The notes below the pieces were generated by a model. The model did not search any database. It was not told where the DNA came from and worked only from the letters and a program-made list of their open reading frames with translations. A stretch of 64,000 nucleotides of DNA from Aquaspirillum sp. LM1 (GTDB taxonomy: Bacteria > Pseudomonadota > Gammaproteobacteria > Burkholderiales > Aquaspirillaceae): assembly GCF_002002905.1 (NCBI RefSeq), contig NZ_CP019509.1, positions 310,001-374,000 of the forward strand, given 5' to 3'. The translations under genes and the position numbers were made by a program. How positions within the stretch are numbered: position 1 is the stretch's first letter; each line of letters begins with the position of its first letter. Below, piece by piece: positions 43,668 through 52,234 of this stretch.

Positions 43668-44708
43668 ATGAGAATTTTGCCAACCCGCCGCCTGCTCGTC
43701 GCCGGCCTTGCCCTGGCAGCAGCCCAGGCCAGCCAGGCCCAGGAAGTGACGTTCAGGATTGCCCATTTCCTGCCCGCTGTTGCCTCGACCCAGAAAGTCG
43801 TGCTGCAGCCCTGGTGCGACGAAATGGGGAAGCTGTCCAATGGACGCATCAAGTGCCAGTTCTATCCCTCCCTGCAGTTGGGCGGCACGCCGGCCCAGCT
43901 GGCTGATCAGGTCAAGAACGGTGTTGCCGACATCGCCTGGACCGCACCGGGATATTCGACCGGACGTTTCCCGAAAACCGAGGCCCTTGAACTGCCCGGC
44001 GTACTGCCTTTGGGGGGCCTGCTGAGCGGGCGTGCCATCTGGACGTTTTTTGGACAACACCTGACGGGTGAATACAAGGATTACAAAGTGCTCGCCATGC
44101 ACGGTGACGGCGGCATGAATATTCACACGGCGACAAAACATCTGGCAAGCGCCGAGGATTTCAAGGGCGTCAAGCTGCGCTCACCCAACCGGACCATTGC
44201 CCGCACGCTGACCGCGCTGGGTGCGACACCGGTGGCCATGCCGCCCGCCCAGGTGACCGAGGCTATCTCGAAGGGCGTCGTCGATGGTGCCTCGGCGGTG
44301 TGGGAAGTGATGTTGCCGACCAAGCTCGACGAAGTGACCAAATTCCATTTCGAAACGCCGGCTGATCGTCCGGTGATGGGGGCCACCGTGCTGGTGCTGC
44401 TGATGAACAAGCAGAAGTACGAATCCCTGCCGGCTGATCTCAAGGCGATTGTCGACAAGACCTCGGGTTTGCCGCTGGTCGAGCGTTACGGCAAGGCCTG
44501 GGATGAGGCCTCGATGGTGGCCCGCAACAAGGTCAAGGCGGCACCGGGCCACACCGTGACCGTCGTTTCCGGCGCGAAATACAACGCCATCCTGAAGCAG
44601 GCCGAAGTGGTCGAAAAGGAATGGCTGGCCGATGCCAAGGCCAAAGGCATCAACGGCGAAGCCCTGCTTGCCGCTGCCCGTGCCGCCGCCCGCAAGCCGT
44701 CGAACTGA
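43668..44708 (+). CDS. TRAP-type periplasmic substrate-binding protein (DctP family), orphan
   Basis: 346 residues. The signal peptide of about 25 residues ends ASQAQ. The mature DctP-fold protein has FRIAHFLPAVASTQKVVLQPW, LGGTPAQLADQVKNGVADIAWTAPGY and LRSPNRTIARTLTALGATPVAMPPAQVTEAISKGVVDGA with the ligand-clamping Arg. No DctQ/DctM membrane subunits are encoded nearby, so it must work with a transporter elsewhere or as a receptor. GAGGAG lies upstream. It is followed 25 bases later by a class II aldolase gene. Confidence 0.88.
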   Translation: MRILPTRRLLVAGLALAAAQASQAQEVTFRIAHFLPAVASTQKVVLQPWCDEMGKLSNGRIKCQFYPSLQLGGTPAQLADQVKNGVADIAWTAPGYSTGRFPKTEALELPGVLPLGGLLSGRAIWTFFGQHLTGEYKDYKVLAMHGDGGMNIHTATKHLASAEDFKGVKLRSPNRTIARTLTALGATPVAMPPAQVTEAISKGVVDGASAVWEVMLPTKLDEVTKFHFETPADRPVMGATVLVLLMNKQKYESLPADLKAIVDKTSGLPLVERYGKAWDEASMVARNKVKAAPGHTVTVVSGAKYNAILKQAEVVEKEWLADAKAKGINGEALLAAARAAARKPSN

Positions 44709-44733
44709 ATAACCAGCAAACAGGAGCAAAGCC

Positions 44734-45495
44734 ATGAGCAAGTATTACGACCATCCCCAGCGCTTCGGTGAGGAAGAGTGGAACGCCCGCATCAAGCTGG
44801 CCAGTGTTTACCGCATCTTCGCCTACCTCGGCTGGGACGAGCTGATCTACAACCATATCTCGCTGCGCGTGCCGGGGCCGGACAAGCATTTTCTGATCAA
44901 CCCGTTCGGCCTGCACTACAAGGATGTCTGCGCTTCCAACCTGGTCAAGGTGGACATCAAGGGCAATATCATCGGCCACGCCGACTGGCCGATCAATCCG
45001 GCCGGCTTCACCTTCCATTCGGCCATCCACGACAAGGTGGCGGACGGGCACTGTGTGATGCATGTGCATACGACGCCGACCCAGGCGGTCTGCTGTCTGA
45101 AAGACGGACTGTCGTACAGCAACTTCTACGCGGCCCAGCTCTACGGCAAAATTGCCTGGCACGAGTTTGAAGGGATTACCGTCCATCTCGACGAAGGCGA
45201 ACGCATCCTGGCCAGTGCCGGCGACAAGCCGGTGCTGATGCTGCGCAACCATGGTCCGGTGGTGATTGGCGCGACGCTGGCGCAGGCTTTTTCGCTGATG
45301 TGGCTGGTCAACCGCGCCTGTGAAGTGCAACTGGCCTCGCAATCGATGGGTGCCGTGGTCGAGATTCCTGAGCCGGTGCTGAACAAGTGCGTTGCCGATT
45401 CCTTGAATTTTGATCCCAAATATGGAGCAGGCGAGGATGCGTTGGCAGCATTGACCCGGATCATCGACCGGCTCGATCCGTCGTATCGCTACTGA
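44734..45495 (+). CDS. Class II aldolase/adducin-family protein
   Basis: 253 residues. Zinc-dependent aldolase/epimerase/decarboxylase fold (L-fuculose-phosphate aldolase family). Motifs are YNHISLRVPG, FLINPFGLHYKDVCASNLVKVD, HSAIHDKVADGHCVMHVHTTPTQAV with the metal His residues, and MLRNHGPVVIGATLAQAF. Many such stand-alone members lack the phosphate-sugar context and act on unknown substrates. Here it is paired with a TRAP receptor and AraC regulator, suggesting catabolism of the TRAP ligand. A strong terminator follows. Confidence 0.85.
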   Translation: MSKYYDHPQRFGEEEWNARIKLASVYRIFAYLGWDELIYNHISLRVPGPDKHFLINPFGLHYKDVCASNLVKVDIKGNIIGHADWPINPAGFTFHSAIHDKVADGHCVMHVHTTPTQAVCCLKDGLSYSNFYAAQLYGKIAWHEFEGITVHLDEGERILASAGDKPVLMLRNHGPVVIGATLAQAFSLMWLVNRACEVQLASQSMGAVVEIPEPVLNKCVADSLNFDPKYGAGEDALAALTRIIDRLDPSYRY

Positions 45496-45544
45496 GTCAT
45501 CGCGACGGCCTGCCGTGTGGCCCGGTGCCGGTTGAGTCGCGTGC

Positions 45545-45580
45545 CTGGCCGATGCGTTCACGTGTCGGCCAGTTTTTTTT
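45545..45580 (+). terminator. Rho-independent terminator after class II aldolase
   Basis: CTGGCCGA (45545-45552) and TCGGCCAG (45565-45572) pair perfectly and are followed by eight Ts. It ends the four-gene module. Confidence 0.9.
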
Positions 45581-45628
45581 GGGGGATGCTGGCGTGTTGC
45601 GCTGCGATAAGAACAGACGGGAGACAAA

Positions 45629-45653
45629 GATTAAATTAATATATTAGTATTAA
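45629..45653. promoter_or_regulatory. AT-rich patch with dyad before MFS gene
   Basis: The patch contains TTAATA and TATTAA as an inverted repeat (45636-45653) in an otherwise GC-rich 390-base gap. Possible promoter or operator for the gene at 45888; the rest of the gap (45581-45887) shows nothing recognisable. Confidence 0.3.
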
Positions 45654-45887
45654 CGCGTATCCGCGTGTGGCCGGCCCACTTTGGTTTCTTAATGACTGAT
45701 CTGTTTTTGCCTGATTGATTACGCTGGTTCCTGTGATGCCCATGCCTTCTTCCCTCCCCGATTACCGCGCCCCTCATGGCCGGTGGCGGTGTCTGCCTGG
45801 CCTGCCCGTCGCCATCCTGCGCGTTTGCAGCAGCATCAAAATCAGGCTGTCCGATGAATGTACGTTTGCAATGGTGGCAAGCATCTG

Positions 45888-47123
45888 ATGGTTCTCCCTG
45901 CCGGTATGCGCGCCCTAGCGCATCGTAATTTCCGTTTTTATTTTGCCGGCCAGGCGGTATCGATTCTGGGCTCGTGGATTCAGCAGGTGGCCATGGCCTG
46001 GCTGGTGTACCGCATCACCGGCTCTGCCGCGCTGCTGGGCGTGACCGCGTTCGCCGCGCTGATTCCGCAGCTGCTGATTGGCCCGCTGGCCGGCGCGTGG
46101 GTGGACAAGCACGACAAACGCCGTGCGCTGTTATGGGTTCAGGCGCTGCTGACCACGCAGGCATTGCTGCTGGCGTGGCTGACCTGGATGGACTGGGTCA
46201 GCGCCTGGCTGCTGGTGGCGATGTCGGCGCTGATGGGGGTGCTCAATAGCTTTGACACGCCCTTGCGCCAGTCGCTGATCAGCGCGTTTGTGGGCCGACG
46301 CGAAGATTTGCCCAATGCGCTGGCACTGAACGCCATGCTGTTCAACAGCGGACGCTTCATCGGCCCGCCGATTGCCGGCCTGCTGCTGGCCAATCTGTCG
46401 GAAGCCGCCTGCTTTGCCGTCAATGCGCTGTCGTTTCTGGCGCTGATTGCCGCTGTCAGCAGCATTCGCCTGCACGCCCTGCCCAGGGCGCAGGGCTCGA
46501 TGGGCGATGTGTTCCGGGAAGGGGTGGTGTACGCCTGGCACACCTGGCTGGTGCGCATGCTGATTCTTACCCTGATTGCGCTCAACCTTACCGCCTCGGC
46601 TTACGCGGTGCTGCTGCCGGTGTTTGCCCGCGACGTGTTTGCCGGCGACGCACGCACGCTGGGCTGGCTATGGGGCGCGGCGGGCTGCGGCGCGTTTTTG
46701 TCCACGTTGTATCTGGCCACCCGCCAGTCCATGCCTGGCCTGGTGCGCAGCATTGTCTGGGGCGCGGCCATGAGCGCGCTGGCGCTGGCGGTGTTTGGCC
46801 TGACCCGTCAGCTGCCGGTGGCGCTGGCCGCCATGGTGGTGTTGGGCTTTGGCATTTCGGTCAGCAATGTGGGCATCAATATGGTGCTGCAAAGCACCGC
46901 GCCCGACCGGCTGCGCGGTCGGGTGGTGTCGTTTTTCACTTCGGCACGCTTTGGCTTTGACGCGCTGGGCGGGCTGATTGCCGGCGTGCTGGCCACTGCG
47001 CTGGGCGCGGGGGTGACGCTGGCGCTGGAAGGCGGCGTGCTGCTGGGCTTTGTGCTGTTTCTGCTCAGCCGCCACCGCGCCTTGCGCCAGGCGATTGACC
47101 GGCACGACCCGGCGGCGCACTGA
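45888..47123 (+). CDS. MFS transporter, enterobactin-exporter-like (MFS_3)
   Basis: 411 residues from ATG 45888; 45858 and 45906 are other possible starts and none has a strong ribosome site. Twelve membrane helices begin right after RALAHRNFRFYFAGQAVSILGSWIQQVAMAWLVY, the usual MFS_3 opening. Other blocks are LIGPLAGAWVDKHDKRRAL, NSFDTPLRQSLISAFVGR and VLGFGISVSNVGINMVLQS. Members export siderophores or drugs. It stands alone here and the substrate is unassigned. Confidence 0.85.
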   Translation: MVLPAGMRALAHRNFRFYFAGQAVSILGSWIQQVAMAWLVYRITGSAALLGVTAFAALIPQLLIGPLAGAWVDKHDKRRALLWVQALLTTQALLLAWLTWMDWVSAWLLVAMSALMGVLNSFDTPLRQSLISAFVGRREDLPNALALNAMLFNSGRFIGPPIAGLLLANLSEAACFAVNALSFLALIAAVSSIRLHALPRAQGSMGDVFREGVVYAWHTWLVRMLILTLIALNLTASAYAVLLPVFARDVFAGDARTLGWLWGAAGCGAFLSTLYLATRQSMPGLVRSIVWGAAMSALALAVFGLTRQLPVALAAMVVLGFGISVSNVGINMVLQSTAPDRLRGRVVSFFTSARFGFDALGGLIAGVLATALGAGVTLALEGGVLLGFVLFLLSRHRALRQAIDRHDPAAH

Positions 47124-47193
47124 GTCAAGCATTCGATGCCACGCCATTTTGGCCTGGCAGGACGCTCCCTTTTGCGCGCAGGCAGCGCCGATA

Positions 47194-47568
47194 TCAGCCG
47201 ATACGGGCCACCACTTCGATTTCCACCTTCACATCACGCGGCAAACGCGCCACCTGCACGGTGGAGCGCGCCGGGGTGTGGCTGCCAAAGCGGGCGGCGT
47301 ACACGGCGTTCATGGCGGCAAAGTCGTTCATGTCGGCCAGAAACACGGTGGTTTTCACCACCTTGTCAAAACCACCACCAGCGGCGGTCAGCACGGCGTG
47401 CAGATTGTCCAGCACCTGGGTGGTCTGCACCGTCACATCGCCGTCCACCAGCTCGCCAGCGGCGTTCAGCGGAATCTGGCCGGAAGTGAACAGCCAGCCG
47501 TCCACCGCCACGGCTTGGGCGTAGGGGCCGATGGCTTGCGGGGCGTCGGGGGTTTGGATGATGTTCAT
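47194..47568 (-). CDS. ridA: RidA-family enamine/imine deaminase
   Basis: 124 residues. Small trimeric YjgF/RidA protein that hydrolyses reactive 2-aminoacrylate-type enamines to 2-oxo acids and ammonia. Signatures are DAPQAIGPYAQAVAVDGWLFTSGQIPLN and the catalytic-Arg segment PARSTVQVARLPRDVKVEIEVVARI. It is monocistronic on the minus strand. Confidence 0.92.
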   Translation of the reverse strand: MNIIQTPDAPQAIGPYAQAVAVDGWLFTSGQIPLNAAGELVDGDVTVQTTQVLDNLHAVLTAAGGGFDKVVKTTVFLADMNDFAAMNAVYAARFGSHTPARSTVQVARLPRDVKVEIEVVARIG

Positions 47569-47748
47569 GAAAGCTCCAGTAAAAATGGCGAAAAAATCGG
47601 TTTGGGTGGCAATCTGCCGGGGCGTGCGCGTGCAGAAAACAGCGGGCCAGACCGGCAGTATAGTGGCTGTGGCCCGGTGAAGTTCCGGTTTAAACCGCCT
47701 ATTGGCAGGGAATTCAGCTGGTTTGCCGCCTCCGTGCCTGCCGCGTGC

Positions 47749-48120
47749 TTATCCGCCCGGTTTGGCCAGTGCCAGCCAGGCCATGGTGGCTAGCACGCCC
47801 AGCGCCAGGCCATACGCCACCCCACGCTGGGCGGCAGTCTTGCCCCGTTTCAGCGCCACACTGCCCAGCGCGATATACACCAGCAACAGCCACAGCTTGC
47901 CGGCCAGCCACGGGTGCTCCAGCGGGTTAAGCCGGGCTTGAATGGCCAGGGTAACGCCGGCGACCAGCAAGACGGTGTCGATCAGGTGCGGGGCGATGCG
48001 CCAGAAGCGCGCCCGCAAGGCCAGCGGTCGCCAGGCGCGCAGCCCGCCACGGAGGATAAACAACAGCGCGGTCAGCGCCACGCAGCTCAGGTGCAGGTGT
48101 TTAAGGGCAAGATAGCTCAT
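47749..48120 (-). CDS. SirB-family integral membrane protein
   Basis: 123 residues from ATG complement 48118-48120 (MSYLALKHLHLSCVALTALLF), chosen because SirB proteins begin with this helix. Four membrane segments, with conserved HLHLSCVALTALLFILRGGLR and WRIAPHLIDTVLLVAGV. SirB-type proteins are of unknown biochemical function. It is divergent from the S4-domain gene 110 bases away. No signal peptide. Confidence 0.8.
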   Translation of the reverse strand: MSYLALKHLHLSCVALTALLFILRGGLRAWRPLALRARFWRIAPHLIDTVLLVAGVTLAIQARLNPLEHPWLAGKLWLLLVYIALGSVALKRGKTAAQRGVAYGLALGVLATMAWLALAKPGG

Positions 48121-48230
48121 CGGCAGATCATAGCGTGGGGGCGGAAGGCTGGCTATCCCGCGCGCCACGCCAACCCCAGGCGGCGCATGCCGTATAATCC
48201 GGCTTTTGGCCAAGGCCACAGGACACTCCC

Positions 48231-48452
48231 ATGCAACACGAAGAATTTGCGCTGGACAAGGAATACATCGCCCTCAACGACCTGCTGAAGGTGTGCGGGG
48301 TGGTCGATAGCGGCGGTGCCGGCAAGGCGCTGGTGGCCAGCGGCGCGGTCAGCGTCGATGGCGCACAGGAGCTGCGCAAAACCTGCAAGATTCGCCCAGG
48401 CCAGACGGTCAGCGGCGAAGGGTTTGAAATCCGGGTGACGGCGGCGGCATGA
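48231..48452 (+). CDS. S4-domain RNA-binding protein (YbcJ-like)
   Basis: 73 residues. A single S4 RNA-binding domain: IALNDLLKVCGVVDSGGAGKALVASGAVSVDG, with RPGQTVSGEGFEIRV closing it. E. coli YbcJ is the closest described relative, probably ribosome- or RNA-associated. Its end overlaps the start of the next small gene, suggesting cotranslation. Confidence 0.85.
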   Translation: MQHEEFALDKEYIALNDLLKVCGVVDSGGAGKALVASGAVSVDGAQELRKTCKIRPGQTVSGEGFEIRVTAAA

Positions 48453-48658
48453 GCGCAAGCGACGACGAGATTTTCGACCCGGAGCCCGAAGCCCCCGAAC
48501 CGCTGGCCGACGGGGCCTGCTGCGGCAGCGGCTGTGAAAACTGCGTGCTGGACAGCTATCAGGCGGAGCTATCGGCTTACCGGCTGAAACACTGGCAGTG
48601 GGTGCAGCGGCAGGCCCAACGCCAGGCTGGCCACGGCGCTGACGGGGCAAGCTGTTAG
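48449..48658 (+). CDS. Small Cys-rich protein, oxidoreductase-like N-terminal domain family
   Basis: 69 residues. Acidic N-terminus followed by CCGSGCENCVLDSYQAEL, the CCG-x2-C-x2-C pattern of the oxidoreductase-like domain found in bacteria and fused to mitochondrial proteins. The four cysteines probably bind metal or an Fe-S cluster. It overlaps the S4 gene by 4 bases. Function unknown. Confidence 0.75.
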   Translation: MSASDDEIFDPEPEAPEPLADGACCGSGCENCVLDSYQAELSAYRLKHWQWVQRQAQRQAGHGADGASC

Positions 48659-48688
48659 AATGCCGCTTTTACTTCAAGGCATGCTGCC

Positions 48689-49549
48689 ATGGCCAAGCTA
48701 GATTTGCACTGCCACTCCACCGCTTCCGACGGTGCCTTGCCGCCCGATGAGCTGGTGGCGCGTGCGGCGGCGCGTGGCTCGCGCATGCTGGCGCTGACCG
48801 ACCATGACTGTACCGCCGGGCTGGCGCTGGCGCGTCAGGCCGCTGAGCAGGCCGGGCTGGATCTGATCAACGGGGTGGAAATCTCGGTGTCCTGGCAAAA
48901 GCGCGCCGTGCATATTGTGGGCCTGGATATCAACCCGGACTGCCCGGCGCTGGTGGCCGGGCTGCATTCGGTGCGTGAAGGCCGGGTGGAGCGCGCCCGG
49001 CGCATGGGCGAGGCGCTGGCCAAAATTGGCATTCATGGCGCGTTTGACGGCGCGCTGCAGCGCTGTGGCAACCCGGAAATGATTGGCCGCACCCACTTTG
49101 CCCGGTTTCTGGTGGACAGCGGCGAAGTCAAAAATGTCGCGGCGGTGTTTCGCAAGTATCTGGTCAAGGGCAAGCCCGGCTATGTGGCGCACGAATGGGC
49201 GACGCTGGCCGATGCGGTGAGCTGGATTCGCCAGGCCGGCGGCATTGCGGTGATTGCCCACCCAGGCCGTTATGAAATTGGCCGCATGCTGATGGAACAA
49301 CTGGTCGAGGACTTCAAGGCCGTGGGCGGCGAAGCGATTGAAGTGGTCAGCGCCAGCCACACCCTGGATCAAAGCCATAAGTTTGCCCTGCTGGCGGCGC
49401 GGATGGAGTTGCTGGCCAGCGCCGGCAGTGATTTTCATGCGCCCGGCGAAGGCGGGCGCGATGTGGGCCTCACGGCCAATTTACCCCCGATTTGCGTGCC
49501 GGTGTGGAGCCGCTTCAGCCCACCCCGCGCCACGCCAAGCGCTGACTGA
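48689..49549 (+). CDS. PHP-domain phosphoesterase (RNase AM/YciV-like)
   Basis: 286 residues. Polymerase-and-histidinol-phosphatase metal site: DLHCHSTASDG near the N-terminus, LALTDHDCTAG, GVEISVSW, VIAHPGRYE and SAGSDFHAPGE. E. coli YciV (RNase AM) of this family trims 5' ends of 5S and other rRNAs and degrades 3',5'-bisphosphates. The neighbouring YciO-type gene 16 bases downstream repeats the yciV-yciO gene order of enterobacteria, which supports the assignment. Confidence 0.88.
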   Translation: MAKLDLHCHSTASDGALPPDELVARAAARGSRMLALTDHDCTAGLALARQAAEQAGLDLINGVEISVSWQKRAVHIVGLDINPDCPALVAGLHSVREGRVERARRMGEALAKIGIHGAFDGALQRCGNPEMIGRTHFARFLVDSGEVKNVAAVFRKYLVKGKPGYVAHEWATLADAVSWIRQAGGIAVIAHPGRYEIGRMLMEQLVEDFKAVGGEAIEVVSASHTLDQSHKFALLAARMELLASAGSDFHAPGEGGRDVGLTANLPPICVPVWSRFSPPRATPSAD

Positions 49550-49565
49550 AACGACGCTGCCAATC

Positions 49566-50195
49566 ATGTCCCAACTGTTTCATATTCATCCCGACAATCC
49601 GCAGGCGCGGCTGATCCGCGAAGCGGTCAAACTCATCCAGCAGGGCGGGGTGGTGGCTTACCCCACCGATTCCTGCTACGCGCTGGGCTGCCATCTGGGC
49701 GACAAACGGGCGATGGAGCGCATCATGGCGATTCGCCAGCTGGATTTGCGCCACCATTTCACCCTGGTGTGCCGTGATTTGTCCGAACTGGGCAGCTACG
49801 CCAAGGTAGACAACGCCCAGTACCGCCTGCTCAAGGCCGCCACGCCGGGTGCCTTCACCTTTATTCTGCAAGCCAGCAAGGAAGTGCCCCGGCGCACCCT
49901 GCACCCCAAACGCAACACCATCGGCCTGCGCGTGCCCGAGCATCCGGTGGCGCAAGCCTTGCTGGAAGGGCTGGGCGAGCCCTTGCTGTCGTGTACGCTA
50001 ATGCTGCCCGGCGAAGCCGAGCCCCCCAGCGACCCGCTGGAGATTCGCGACCAGCTGCAAAACCAGCTGGAGCTGGTGATTGACGGCGGCTATTGCGGGG
50101 TAGCGCCCACCACGGTGATCGACCTGACCGACAGCGCGCCCCAGCTGATTCGCCGGGGCGCTGGCGACTGGATCAAGCTGGGGCTGGAACCCTGA
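49566..50195 (+). CDS. YciO/Sua5/YrdC-family protein (L-threonylcarbamoyladenylate synthase-like)
   Basis: 209 residues from ATG 49566. YrdC-fold nucleotide-binding domain with GGVVAYPTDSCYALGC, RHHFTLVCRDLSELGSYAKV, and PRRTLHPKRNTIGLRVPEHPVAQALL. TsaC/Sua5 makes threonylcarbamoyl-AMP for the t6A tRNA modification; the YciO branch has uncertain or weak activity. Synteny with the PHP gene suggests YciO. Confidence 0.88.
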   Translation: MSQLFHIHPDNPQARLIREAVKLIQQGGVVAYPTDSCYALGCHLGDKRAMERIMAIRQLDLRHHFTLVCRDLSELGSYAKVDNAQYRLLKAATPGAFTFILQASKEVPRRTLHPKRNTIGLRVPEHPVAQALLEGLGEPLLSCTLMLPGEAEPPSDPLEIRDQLQNQLELVIDGGYCGVAPTTVIDLTDSAPQLIRRGAGDWIKLGLEP

Positions 50196-50275
50196 CGCCA
50201 AAATCTGGCCCAAGCCCTCACGCGCCGCCTCCGGCCCGCCGGCGGCTTTTGTCTGCCTGTTACCTTAGGATCGCC

Positions 50276-50914
50276 ATGGACGAGCTGAATCTGATTCAAA
50301 AAATCGCGGTATTTGCCTTGCCGGTGATTTTTGCCATCACCGGCCACGAGGCCGCGCATGCCTATATGGCCCGCTACTTTGGCGACAACACCGCCCATCT
50401 GGCCGGGCGGACCACGTTCAACCCAATCCGGCATATCGACCCGATTGGCACCGTGCTGCTGCCGCTGCTGTGCCTGGCAGTGGGTGGCTTTATCTTTGGC
50501 TGGGCCAAGCCGGTGCCGGTGCGCTTTGACAAGCTGCGCCAGCCCAAGCGCGACATGCTGTGGGTGTCGGCTGCCGGGCCGGGGGCCAATTTGCTGATGG
50601 CGGTGCTGTGGGCGCTGCTGTTCAAGCTGGCGCTGGCAATGAGCAACGACTACACCGAGCCGATGGCGCTGATGGCGCAGGCCGGCATTCTGATCAATGT
50701 CATGCTGATGGTGCTTAACCTGCTGCCCATTCCGCCGCTGGATGGCGGGCGCATGCTGATGAGCGTGCTGCCCAACCGCCAGGCCTGGCAACTGTCGCGG
50801 CTGGAGCCTTACGGTATGTGGATCCTGATTGGCCTGATGGCCACCGGCCTGTTGTCGGTGCTGATGAACCCGCTGGTCAAGGCCAGCTATCGTTTTCTGA
50901 ATGCCTTGATATAA
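50276..50914 (+). CDS. Site-2-protease-family (M50) membrane metalloprotease
   Basis: 212 residues. Five or six membrane helices with the zinc motif HEAAH (residues 24-28, ITGHEAAHAYMARYFGD) and the second motif NLLPIPPLDGGRML carrying the third ligand Asp. FNPIRHIDPIGTVLLP is typical of the small YwhC-like rhomboid-independent M50 group. No PDZ or CBS domain. It probably cleaves membrane-embedded substrates; the target is unknown. It precedes trpS by 60 bases. Confidence 0.88.
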   Translation: MDELNLIQKIAVFALPVIFAITGHEAAHAYMARYFGDNTAHLAGRTTFNPIRHIDPIGTVLLPLLCLAVGGFIFGWAKPVPVRFDKLRQPKRDMLWVSAAGPGANLLMAVLWALLFKLALAMSNDYTEPMALMAQAGILINVMLMVLNLLPIPPLDGGRMLMSVLPNRQAWQLSRLEPYGMWILIGLMATGLLSVLMNPLVKASYRFLNALI

Positions 50915-50974
50915 TTCTGCGTCATCCGGGCCGCAGGTGTGGCCCGTGGACGAATCCAACCCCGAAAGTCCTCC

Positions 50975-52177
50975 ATGTATTCCGAACGTGTTCTTTCCGG
51001 CATGCGCCCGACCGGCAGCCTGCACCTGGGTCACTACCATGGTGCGCTGAAAAACTGGGTGAAACTGCAAGGCGAGCATGAGTGCTTTTTCTTTGTGGCC
51101 GACTGGCACGCGCTGACCACCAGCTACGACGACCCGTCGATCATCGCCAAAAGCACCTGGGACATGGTCATCGACTGGCTGGCCGCCGGGGTGGATCCGG
51201 CCCAGGCCACGCTGTTCATCCAGAGCCGGGTGCCCGAACACGCCGAGCTGCACCTGTTGCTGTCGATGATCACTCCGCTGTCCTGGCTGGAGCGCGTGCC
51301 GACTTACAAGGACCAGATCGAAAAACTGTCGCACAAGGATCTGGGCACCTACGGCTTTCTGGGTTACCCGCTGATGCAGTCGGCGGACATCCTGATTTAC
51401 CGCGCCATGTTCGTGCCGGTGGGCGAAGACCAGATTCCGCACATCGAAATCACCCGCGAAATTGCCCGCCGCTACAACCACATCTATGGCCGCGAGGCAG
51501 GCTTTGAAGAAAAGGCCGAAGCCGCAGTGAAAAAGATGGGCAGCAAGAAAGCCCGCCTGTACGAAGACCTGCGCACCCGCTACCTGCAGGGCGGCGACGA
51601 AGAAGCGCTGGAATCGGCCCGCGCGCTGCTGGCTGACACGCAGAACCTGTCGATTGGCGACCGTGAGCGGCTGTTTGGCTACCTGGAAAACAAGGGCAAG
51701 GTGATTCTGGTCGAGCCGCAGGCGCTGCTGACCGAAGCCAGCCGCATGCCCGGCCTGGATGGCCAGAAGATGTCCAAGAGCTACGGTAATGGCATCTTCC
51801 TGCGCGAAGACCCGGCGTCAGTCAGCAAAAAGGTGCGCAGCATGCCCACCGACCCGGCGCGGGTGCGCCGCACCGACCCCGGCGATCCAGAAAAATGCCC
51901 GGTGTGGCAGCTGCATCAGGTGTACACCGACGCCAACACCCACGACTGGGTGCAAAGCGGCTGTCGCAGCGCCGGTATTGGCTGCCTGGACTGCAAGCAG
52001 CCGGTGATTGACGGCATCCTGGCCGAACAGCAGCCGATGTTTGAACGCGCCCAGCAGTATCTGGACGACCCCACTCTGGTCAAGAGCATTGTGGCCGATG
52101 GCTGTGAGCGGGCGCGCCAGATTGCCCAGGAAACCATGCGCGACGTGCGCGAAGCCATGGGGCTGGGTTACGTGTGA
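50975..52177 (+). CDS. trpS: Tryptophanyl-tRNA synthetase
   Basis: 400 residues from ATG 50975 (MYSERVLSGMRPTG). Class Ic synthetase charging tRNA-Trp. The signature regions are SGMRPTGSLHLGHYHGALKNW (HIGH-equivalent HLGH) and GQKMSKSYGN (KMSKS). It is longer than E. coli TrpS (334) because of an insertion around residues 185-235, a form found in many betaproteobacteria. Its C-terminus carries CRSAGIGCLDCKQPV, a Cys-pair segment typical of that long form. It is followed by scpA. Confidence 0.93.
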   Translation: MYSERVLSGMRPTGSLHLGHYHGALKNWVKLQGEHECFFFVADWHALTTSYDDPSIIAKSTWDMVIDWLAAGVDPAQATLFIQSRVPEHAELHLLLSMITPLSWLERVPTYKDQIEKLSHKDLGTYGFLGYPLMQSADILIYRAMFVPVGEDQIPHIEITREIARRYNHIYGREAGFEEKAEAAVKKMGSKKARLYEDLRTRYLQGGDEEALESARALLADTQNLSIGDRERLFGYLENKGKVILVEPQALLTEASRMPGLDGQKMSKSYGNGIFLREDPASVSKKVRSMPTDPARVRRTDPGDPEKCPVWQLHQVYTDANTHDWVQSGCRSAGIGCLDCKQPVIDGILAEQQPMFERAQQYLDDPTLVKSIVADGCERARQIAQETMRDVREAMGLGYV

Positions 52178-52234
52178 CTGTCACGCCATCTGGCCTGACC
52201 TTGCCGGGTTGGGCCATCCGCCTCAGAGGCGGCC

